A stretch of 64,000 nucleotides of DNA from a virus. The position numbers were made by a program, and so were the translations under genes. Below are positions 51,501 to 59,100 of the stretch, one piece after another (positions within the stretch are counted from its first letter, which is position 1; every line of letters begins with the position of its first letter). Under the pieces are notes generated by a model. That model had not been told where the DNA came from and ran no database searches. It was given only the letters and a program-made list of their open reading frames with translations. The stretch covers positions 1 to 64,000 of the IMG/VR virus record IMGVR_UViG_3300042542_004481. One strand, written 5' to 3'.

Positions 51501-54500
51501 TAACTACATCGGCCTTGGCAGAAGAAATACCTTTTTCATTTTCAAACTCACCATTTTTTTCTACAGCAACACCGCTAAGATTTTCTAATACAAACTTTAC
51601 AGGTTGTCCTTTAGGATCTAATCTTTTCTTTCCTATAATATTTCCTTCTCCATCAAGATCCTCCATATCAAATATGGAATTAAGCCATACAGAAGACTTA
51701 GCCCACGGGTTTCTCTTTACATCAAGATGTCTCATCCACGGTAAGTTGATAAGCTCTTGATAAGTAGATACATCGTTAACAGCATTGACCATAATAGTCA
51801 AAGAGTTATTCAAGGTATGTTCAAACTGAGTATTACCCTCAGCATTTGTAACCATGAAGTTTCCTCTGAGATCTGAGTATTTAGCTTCAGCTTCAAGAAT
51901 CTTATTCCAGTTTTGGCCTTCACCTTCTAGTTCAGGATATGTAACATCTCTGCCGTTATCATCTTTACCTTGAAAAGAAGGATACTTTTCTTTAAGATGA
52001 GAAAGTCTAGTAATCTTTACAGCGGGTTTACCCGAATTATCTCTTCTCTTATTAAGCTTACTAATTACATACCAAAAAGGTTTTGCATCAAACTGTTCAT
52101 CAAGAAGAGCATTTTCAATGTCAAGATTATCTTCCTCTAGTAAGAATCCGATATCTCTTAAAAAAGCTAACTGTTCTTTAGCTCCTGTAGGCGCTTTAGG
52201 GTAAGCTTTAATTACCTCAGCCATGTCCAGATAGTTTACACCATTTTTATCCGGTTTTATAAACCTAGTTTTAGCTGAAGCAAAGTAATGTTCCCAATCT
52301 GTAGCAACCCGTTTTATATTACCAGAAGATTGTCCAATCTTAATCTCGTATCTCCAGTTTTCAAAATTGAGAGCTTTACCTTCTTTATTTACATTAACAA
52401 TCTCTACACCAGCTTGTACAAGAGGTACACGAGATTTATTAAAAGTTTGCCAGAAGTTTGTCCAAAGATGCCATTCTGTTGTACCCGTTGTATCCACAGG
52501 GCCCATCTTATCCATAAGCTGAGCCATAGGGAAATCTTTGTTGTTCTTTCTGTATTCAGCTAACTTAGCAAACATAGTCTCAATGTTTAGAGTGTTTTGC
52601 AAAAGCTTTGCTGTAGCATTCCATACCCGGTCAAACGATTCAAGCTGAGGAACACCTGCTTTTTTCTTTACACCGTTTTCCTCATACTCATATTCTGTGC
52701 CAGGCATATATACCGGCTGACCGTTCTTGTCTACTTTGTGTAGACTACGCATTAAGAATAGAATCTCGGTACTCGCCATCTCTTGGTGAGAAAGCTCGTT
52801 ACCTCCCTTATCATATCCTTCTCTTCCTTTAGACCAAAGATCTTCTTCTTTAGTAACATCCTCATCAAAGAAACCTTCTTTTGTTTCAGGTTCAAGAACC
52901 TGAGACTTAAGCATATGATAAGCAATAACGCTGCGAGTATCCTCTCCTTTTTTAGGACGGTTCTCAAGAAGATTATCAACATTACCAAAGTTGTCAATGA
53001 ACCAATCTAGGCGCTGAACTTGTTTGGTAAGACTGTTTTTTACAACGTCTTCTGTAGCAGCATCCAACTTTGCCTTAAGAGCATTTCTAGTATTGATAGA
53101 TCTTTCTAGAACATGCTGATAAGCAAGTTTGAGACCTGCTTTTTTCTTAAGAAGAGTGCTGGTCCATTTATATGATATATTTCCTGATGATCTTTTGTTC
53201 TTAGAAAATTCATCTACAAACTCTGACATCAAAGAATCAGTCAACTCTACAAGATATCTAGAGTCTTCATAGCTCAAAGATTTTACAGAAGCATCTTCTT
53301 TGATAGCCATCATACCTTTTTCTAGTACTCCGAAAGTAGCGTTGTCTTCAGAGAATGTGTATTCGCTAAGATTTCCTACACGGAGTTTTTCATATAAAGT
53401 ATGAATAGTACGAAGAGCTTTAGAGTCTGCTACAACTTCGTCATAAGTAAGGTCGCCGAACAAAGCTTTTAAGAAATCAAGTATCTTCTGGAAGATAGTC
53501 TTCTTAACAGGCTGCGCAATATCTGCTTTTCCACCTTTGAGCATCCACTTACGAAAATCTTCAGCTAGATACTCTTCAAGCTGCTTTTCATCAGCATCAG
53601 AGAATTTAACAGTGTTTCCTTTGTAATCTACAAAGGATCCAGACATTTTACCAGCTTCTGCATACAAAGCTTTTTTCTGAGCAGGAGAAAGAAAAGCTTG
53701 AGTAAATCCATGCCATGCTTCGTGGTAGAGATCTGAGTAATCAGATCCTCTATACAAAGTAATACCTTGCATAGACCATGTAGCTACCGCACGACGATTT
53801 TTTGAGTTAACCATGGTAAACATGGCCTCAAAAGGAAAGTATTTACTAAGAGGATGATTTTCGTACCACTTACGGGCAGCCTCGATTTGAGCTTCAGTAG
53901 CTTTTAACTCATCTTTCTTTACATCTATGCCCTTATCAAGTTCTGGATTATTCATCGCATCTCGTAGAGCACTTGTCTGTACAGGAGGCACAGTAGCATC
54001 CGTAGTAGTAGATGTAGCAACTGGTGTTTCTACACGAGGTTCAACTCTCGGATTAATCTTTTCCATCGTAGAACTAGTAGGCTCAAATGATAGATAGGCA
54101 TTAAGACGGAAGAGCTGGCGCTGAGCGTTTAAAGGATAGTGTATGGTAAAGTTTTCTTTTATGTAATCGTTATATGGTTTTTCTGTTTGATTAACCATGA
54201 AACGATCGCCTTCTCTAGCAATAGAAAGATCAGAGAAATTTCTATTTAATAAATCGGCTTTGACGTTACCTTTAGGATACTGTACACTGTAATAAAGACC
54301 TGTAGCTGTATTATAAAAAATATCGCCAGGTTTTGTAAACTTAGATCTAGTTTGCGGATCATAAAAGTTTGTACCAGAAATAGCTTTACGCTTTTGAAAA
54401 TCTGTAACACTATTAGAATCCAAAGGTTTAGCTTGAACCTGAAGATTAGAAAGATAATTTTTTATTTCAGTCCTAGCTGTTTGACCCATGAGCTCGTTTT

Positions 54501-56106
54501 CAGCGAGCTCTTGAGCTGTAGGCGCAACTTCTCTATTGACAAAGTCTCCTTGTTGATTTTTATAAAGAGTAGGAAGAGATTGGTATATTACATTACCCAT
54601 CAACTTCACAGTAAAAGAACCATCTTCATTAGAGTAAACATCCAGACCTTCTTGTCTGGTCATGAAATACTGATTGATATAATCGATTCTTTTTTGAACA
54701 CTTACTTTAACAGTATCTCCAACACTATTCTTCTCTACAAGATCTTGAGTCATAAGGTTTGCCAAAAGATCTACCATATTGGGAGAGTCTTTTATTACAG
54801 GTCTCTCTAGCTCAATTTTTAATCCAGGTAACTGTTTTGTAGTAAATACAACTCTTCCTAAATCAACCACGCCTCCTTCTGTTTTAGCAGATTCAAATCT
54901 GATATTTTCACCTGCAAAATCAATAGAAGAAAGACGAGTAAAAGTATTAAAGTCCCAGTCAGCATAACCCATGCTTCCTCCCGTAATATCCATAAGAAGC
55001 ATCTCATCAGGATTATCCTTAAGAGCTTTACGAAGTTTCTGAACAAGCTCAAGATCTTTTATAATCTGTGCACGAGCTTCCTCTTTTGAAATTCTTTTCT
55101 GTCTAGCTAAAGCATCTATGCGACTGTAATCATCTGCTGTACCTGGTGTAACTGCTCTATACGGTTGCAGATTACCTTGCGCATCAAAGTTTCCAGAATA
55201 GAGTTGTCTGAAATAATAGTAACGAGGTGTTCCGTTTGGATCATACTCACCGTTATCATTAAAAAAAATAGGCTGACCGTATTTATCTGTTAGGACAAGT
55301 ACAGGCTCATTGGAATCATAGTTACTAGGCTTGTTTGCCTCTGCAGGTTGAAGATCTCTACTTAAGACTTTAGATCTGTCAATCTGATTAATAGGCATCA
55401 AGCGTAACTTTACGCCAGGCATACCTGGAACAATCTCTATCTTATTCGCATCTCTATCTACAACCGGAGAAAATAGTTTAGTTAAAACATCTCTAATTGT
55501 TTTAAAGAAAGGAACAAGAACAGGATTAGGCACATTGTAGTTTGGATCACCCTTTTTATCAGAAATAGCTTCTTGCGTTCTTGTAGCCATAATAGTAGGC
55601 TTAGCCGCATTAAACTGTTTCTTAGAAGAAGATGTCCTTAAATCAGGATCAGGTACCGGTTGATTAGCAGAAACAGATGGTGTTACGGGAGGGGCTTGAA
55701 CCGGAGGCTCTTGAGTCTGTTGTTGCAAACTCTCGTTCATATTACGAACATCACCGACGATATTAGCTGCTATACCTAAAGTAGTTTTAACAGCTTCCAG
55801 ACCTGTTTCCTCATTTCCAAAATCTCTTACCATCCGAGCTATTTCATCAAAGCTCACGTTTTTATCCATCAAAGCCATCTTGACATTTCTGTCAGCACTG
55901 GCTATCTGATCAATATAAAGAGGAGCCAGAGCCGCATATGTAAGAGCAAGATCTGAGTTCTGCGTCTTCTCTAAGACACGGTTATAGACAGAAGTAGCAT
56001 ACTCCTTTACACTGAAAGGAGTATTTTGCTCTGTTATGTCTAGTAAGTTCTTCGCAACCTTTTTTCGGAACTTTCGCTGTTGTTCTGTTGTTAATACGCA
56101 AATCAT
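45571..56106 (-). CDS. Giant virion RNA polymerase polypeptide with zincin domain
   Basis: The product has 3511 residues. The catalytic loop SGSDFDIDKLTVMMP (D2388, D2390, D2392) follows GVRIPVQGLNSMEFMEVYEF, in the position of the RNAP beta'-like double-psi barrel with DxDxD. A Lys-bearing block KVKVAMQGQFKKLLNL upstream may be the partner barrel. The N-terminal third holds a zincin site HEAWH (795-799). Known crAss-like enzymes of this type are about 2200 residues and act from within the virion; this one is far longer, probably through fused cargo or protease regions. The C-terminus has a segment like phage 'FVFxD...GIPTK' proteins. The flanking giant genes are one and five bases away. Confidence 0.85.
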   Translation of the reverse strand: MICVLTTEQQRKFRKKVAKNLLDITEQNTPFSVKEYATSVYNRVLEKTQNSDLALTYAALAPLYIDQIASADRNVKMALMDKNVSFDEIARMVRDFGNEETGLEAVKTTLGIAANIVGDVRNMNESLQQQTQEPPVQAPPVTPSVSANQPVPDPDLRTSSSKKQFNAAKPTIMATRTQEAISDKKGDPNYNVPNPVLVPFFKTIRDVLTKLFSPVVDRDANKIEIVPGMPGVKLRLMPINQIDRSKVLSRDLQPAEANKPSNYDSNEPVLVLTDKYGQPIFFNDNGEYDPNGTPRYYYFRQLYSGNFDAQGNLQPYRAVTPGTADDYSRIDALARQKRISKEEARAQIIKDLELVQKLRKALKDNPDEMLLMDITGGSMGYADWDFNTFTRLSSIDFAGENIRFESAKTEGGVVDLGRVVFTTKQLPGLKIELERPVIKDSPNMVDLLANLMTQDLVEKNSVGDTVKVSVQKRIDYINQYFMTRQEGLDVYSNEDGSFTVKLMGNVIYQSLPTLYKNQQGDFVNREVAPTAQELAENELMGQTARTEIKNYLSNLQVQAKPLDSNSVTDFQKRKAISGTNFYDPQTRSKFTKPGDIFYNTATGLYYSVQYPKGNVKADLLNRNFSDLSIAREGDRFMVNQTEKPYNDYIKENFTIHYPLNAQRQLFRLNAYLSFEPTSSTMEKINPRVEPRVETPVATSTTTDATVPPVQTSALRDAMNNPELDKGIDVKKDELKATEAQIEAARKWYENHPLSKYFPFEAMFTMVNSKNRRAVATWSMQGITLYRGSDYSDLYHEAWHGFTQAFLSPAQKKALYAEAGKMSGSFVDYKGNTVKFSDADEKQLEEYLAEDFRKWMLKGGKADIAQPVKKTIFQKILDFLKALFGDLTYDEVVADSKALRTIHTLYEKLRVGNLSEYTFSEDNATFGVLEKGMMAIKEDASVKSLSYEDSRYLVELTDSLMSEFVDEFSKNKRSSGNISYKWTSTLLKKKAGLKLAYQHVLERSINTRNALKAKLDAATEDVVKNSLTKQVQRLDWFIDNFGNVDNLLENRPKKGEDTRSVIAYHMLKSQVLEPETKEGFFDEDVTKEEDLWSKGREGYDKGGNELSHQEMASTEILFLMRSLHKVDKNGQPVYMPGTEYEYEENGVKKKAGVPQLESFDRVWNATAKLLQNTLNIETMFAKLAEYRKNNKDFPMAQLMDKMGPVDTTGTTEWHLWTNFWQTFNKSRVPLVQAGVEIVNVNKEGKALNFENWRYEIKIGQSSGNIKRVATDWEHYFASAKTRFIKPDKNGVNYLDMAEVIKAYPKAPTGAKEQLAFLRDIGFLLEEDNLDIENALLDEQFDAKPFWYVISKLNKRRDNSGKPAVKITRLSHLKEKYPSFQGKDDNGRDVTYPELEGEGQNWNKILEAEAKYSDLRGNFMVTNAEGNTQFEHTLNNSLTIMVNAVNDVSTYQELINLPWMRHLDVKRNPWAKSSVWLNSIFDMEDLDGEGNIIGKKRLDPKGQPVKFVLENLSGVAVEKNGEFENEKGISSAKADVVTKLLMDLHLSILRGSPELMRHADKGTSFSVFVSRIYNPKVSTKAGQLATAYVPTIQLLRDLKNDNNQSLGYSEGDENMFSNYMLGYINAEHARIRQLRKMAKDGATDFDFKYLTNGRGFVAFSDVLTIDTKKALLKLDQDLDTYLKQNTEDARALRNAMKTDVIQYFNKETARVMDMFKNARGIDGKLLVGKSVLTKLSGQIRNENLGSDNLKTGAQENALVKSFVINSWIHNMESVSVIYGDPALYNMKKEEFHKRNAGVGSTGTIYRTDSLAMDYVNGVLGRGYRKKRFPEKQEDYPFDGRMNTAVVRDNEIRSTYFSQYADALIKDEMARTNVSRQEAEAKVLGAERDKDGNITKLGTVSDPIEGGLIYAYQKMNEGDAQGWITFDSYRILLNLEGKWSDQQEEMYQKIINGQDIDHRTLTQFFPPQKLQYFGPLDTEGLPITAFHKFSLFPLVPTVIKGTKLEDLHDKMVNENIDYALFQSGSKVGTITKEAKKKEKDGFTSFDPVYDKLYSSDGDRQISEETFTKNTIFLNYLKNQLEIAPEFKEKVTFSTQLRKLIEDGLIEGGVPVDFRKDVKNINQRRALWKALRTEEARERESPKYKLYKKYESNVQKLTELKKLELLDEMNWKMVNGKPEGSLKNLLEFVRKEMTRQEMADHEIDFVDLGYGGNKIKHDFSMSLSAEKIEKMLNSIVTRRLIKQKVNGEALIQVSGAGFETASSTGRDYTNPTDEQRKRWGTNDLPTYHKKADGTTAAMKVKVAMQGQFKKLLNLRDKEGNRIGTVDKLNTLLQDEEWLNTADHRRMITMVGVRIPVQGLNSMEFMEVYEFLPEEAGNIIVPPAEIVAKSGSDFDIDKLTVMMPSYTTEIQEDGSRRITMARQRTKQEVDKLYAQYERYYVEKERALTEVSPVTGSLEDLAPFNSLLFSIFGDTAENLDAELADILREEGKISSKEDFARKLNGTKAVENDLIWNIKEILELEDNFATLIKPNGTDIVKPLADELASKVTQYNPKQRLSGELSAEDAAELGEIPGQIAGTRIFEIGYNQYKHSSNNIGKQTLGLGAVDNTFNSIFNRIGAYLLPVAKVPTKRGSKQTFDVVQTLRVPHNTLDINGQQAISLSHIMAKDGNRISDVISQLINGWVDIAKDAWIFNIQGNKEIAPILLFMVQAGVPFKTAVYLASQPIVREYVEAQRRAKSTFGDMMGTAPEKGAMMFRVEARSKILSDGRFNFLEDLNLNARDVNKKAVFYKKTEDFLDRTLGATNEFSEADLKKEIEDHAEALEKGEEPKYSDVQKAAFLHFIQIEEMATAVRDVKMSMNFDTSKSDSLFDAQNRTLMLQKLRENGRLPEHLVDDILKETIIGSFYVQPFQLEIWKDLFPLRNSKVLNDWLAEKLASNIADDVNATFGDAEVFSNELRNDLVNFIFQNTLKNFNIGKLTHYKGEAVEDIMASKLNEAEKIKSLSIGVFFKDGKAYYDRRSLDRQYAGQLYNKAEYEELGLAKLPITTFSSKEEYFHYVFEREYLRSLYPKLSDVEKSAEYAWIAGNVKSNTKRKQGETDEAFASRLKTLSYEEFLKEKALENIFNTDKIFKGELSFADKLVMIKENYGKELAEQFSIIEALVPNSGGGVNNVVLKSKLDDPDKLNLYYENVVSLADPTVKKLEDPMANQMVSEFFAMLPLVGFLQSGMSTKSMFSINRAMPQDLFIRLMERPIKEYTEKLNPLALDFFYEKFLSQNSLSSRSKTRKRFKDYYSQDFSLDETYKLHKEGVKEYSPRPYAEEAKTLIGTNEDGVTVMSSSMINLDVATAMAAENPDSIFVFNDAFQAVPLTFPQRLLQDRNFRGLPISNKFGLPTYTVYSVTENSAVKDINGTIAPFMKQKIDDAIDSLKAEAERGMKLVFNSSGYGQEWIGNFIDPKYKDIRARAEQTFLYLSERLYKEFGYVNPGYDLTTQGKKTLQELQPITDDDVREFMLNCYR

Positions 56107-56107
56107 C

Positions 56108-59100
56108 TTATTGGCATCCTAAAGAGTTATCAAAATCATCTTCTATCTCAGCTGTAACAGCTGTACGAGCATCCTCAAGATCCTCGGTAATAGTATCTGT
56201 AGTATTCAGCTCAACCGCGTCATTAATAACTTGTACAGCGGCTGCTTGACTTTCAGGATCTACTGGAGGGATTACGTCAAATTGTTCCACAAATGGTTGG
56301 TCTTTATATAAGATTTTTTCTTTGACTTTGTCAGCTTTAACTGTAAAGACTCTTCCTCCGGGCTGACCGTAAGGACGAAGATATAAAGTATTATTTTCTT
56401 TTTTAACAACAACTACTCTAGATCCATTTTTCATGATCAAGCTTGTGTTTTCTTCAATATCCTCATACTTGATATCTCGGGCTAGCTGTTGTTTTCTTTG
56501 TTCAATAAGGCTTTCCAATCTGGAAACATCTGCTACACTTATCTCATCTTCGTAAATCGCTATAGAGATGGCGCTTTCCGCAGCGTCTAACTCAGACTTG
56601 CTTTCCGCATCAGCAATCATTTGCTCAAGCTCCTGCATGGTAGCTTGGTACAACATCTGAGATTGTTCTTCAGCGGCTCTTCTAGCGGATTCCTCCGCCA
56701 TACGCTTACTTTCAGCAAGCTGTTCAGCAGAAATATCATTATCAATAAGATATTGAGCTTCCGACTTAGTCATCCGGTTTACCTGATTCCAGTTGTAACC
56801 CAGATCTGAAACAAGCTGTTTCTTCTGCTGGTATTCAGCAGGTGTAGTATCTTCTACTGCAGCAGCCTCAGCACCATCTACAACTTCTTGAGTTGCAACC
56901 GGCTGAGCTTGAGGAACTGGTCCCAGTTTACTACGCCAGTATGCAGACTCTCTTTCCGAGAGATCTGTAATGTCTTGCGGAGTAAGAGACGCCATATCAT
57001 AGCCTAATCTATTGAGATAGTTTTTAGCATCTATCTTACCAGAGATAAAATCAAGAGCATGTTTAGCTGCAGTTTTAGCATCCGCAACAGCTCTTTGTTT
57101 TTCGGCTCCTCTGGCTTTTTGAATACCCTCTTCTGTAATACCTTCTGATGAAGCAATGTAATCTTCTTCAGTAACAGCATTGATAATCTCAGTTTCTTTT
57201 TCAGGAGTAACTTCTACTATACCGGTAGGGACAGCAGGAGCAGGGGTAGCTGTTGTAAGAGGAGCCCCTGTTGGTGTACCATAAGGTGTAGTCGGAGTAA
57301 ATGTTGCTGCTGTAGGAGCAGGAGTCGGTTGAGGAGCAACTTTTGTTCTATTGTATTCATTAAGAATCCTTTGTACTTCTCCGCTGCCCATCTGCAGATA
57401 CTGTCTAAATTCTGGGCTATTTGCTACCTCGTCATCTGTTTTAGAAGCAACGTTTTGATCCGGCCACTGTTCTGCAGTAAGGCTATCAGCCCCTGTACGA
57501 TCTTTAACAAAATTTCTATAAGACTGCACAAGAGCTGGCAATACACCCGCCGATCTGTATTGTTCAATACTTGATCCAGGATTAAGCGTAGCTCCTGCTG
57601 TAGGTCCGGTAGACGGTCTGCGACGACCAGGACGTATCTTTTCTCCAACTCTTTCTGGCTGAGCCACGCTCTGACCATGGATAGTTTCGATGTAGGATGT
57701 AGCAATATTAAGAGCTTCCTTAAGGAGAGTATTATCCTTTGTTACTCCAAGAATCTGCGACAGCATATACTGAAGCATATTCAAAAACTCTTTCCAAACA
57801 GTTTTGCCTGTAGTTTCGTATTCTATTGTATCAAGCCATGCCGCAAACCTAGGATTTGTAAACATCTCAGCAAGAAACTCATGTTCATTTTTAAGACCAT
57901 AGAAAGGTTTTGATACAGCATAACCATATACCATTTCATCAGAAGGACGATTAGTCTCATACTCTTTGATAGCTCTATCCATAAGCTTTTTAATAGCCGC
58001 TTTGAACTGAGGGTTTTTATCTAGTTCAAAGCTGGTAATCTCATGGATAAGCTCATGAAGAAAAACTGTTTCAATAGCTTTTGAATCTCCTCTATAGTCT
58101 GAAGAAAAATATCTAGGATCTATAAAGGTTCCTGTTTTACCATCAGCACTATATTGAAAGTATCCGCCTAGGCTAAGCTTCTTAAAGGTTATTACACTCT
58201 CCTTAGATACAATACCTAAAAGACGTCTAGCAAGAGCTTTTTCCCGGTAAGTAGAATACTTACTATCGATTATTTTTTGTAAAATATCTCTAGTTTTAAC
58301 TTTAGTTTCTACAGAAGGGTCAAGATTAAAGCCATATTCTTTGGCAAGATCCTCATATGTTCTGACGTCACCTTTGATTTTATTACGGGTTTGTCCAGAA
58401 AACATAAGAGCATCCATCCGCATCTCTTCTTCGGGTATAGGCTTCTCTGTAAATCGAACTCCTTGTGCAGCTTCATACTTTTCAAATAGATCAAGGATCT
58501 TTTTATAAGTATCAGATTCAAAAGGAACCATTTCTTTTTCGCCGGCAATGTAGTAGAAAACAGAAGGTATCTTTTCTTCAAGGATAGCTTCCATACCTTT
58601 TTCATCTACAAATACTCCCATCTCATAAAGCTTTGAGAAAAGCTGGCTCTTATGCATACCTGCTAAGAACTTCTTATAGCTTTCTTCAATCTTAGCTTTA
58701 TTTTGACGCTTAAGTTCTCCAGCAAGTTGAGCAATACGACTAGCGTATTCTGTAAACTTACTAGGATTGTGCAGGATGTCAACAGCTGCTGCATAAGACT
58801 CTCGGTCAACTCCTAAAGCATAGTAATCTTTGAGCTTCATAAAAGACTCATCAATACCAGCATCTATTGCTACTTCACCTTTAGCTCTAGAAATATATTT
58901 GACAAATTCTCTATAGTTGTCGTAAAGGTTCTGTGTAGCACTAGTTAGTATATCCTCTTCTCTTTCTCCCTCAAGTATTTCTAAACTGCTTACCTTACCG
59001 ATAAGACCGCCGTTTTCATCATAAGCTTTGCCCTTTTTAATCTTAGCAACAACAGCTTCCCGGCCTTTTTTATTCTTGACTTTTGTACCTTGTTTTACTT

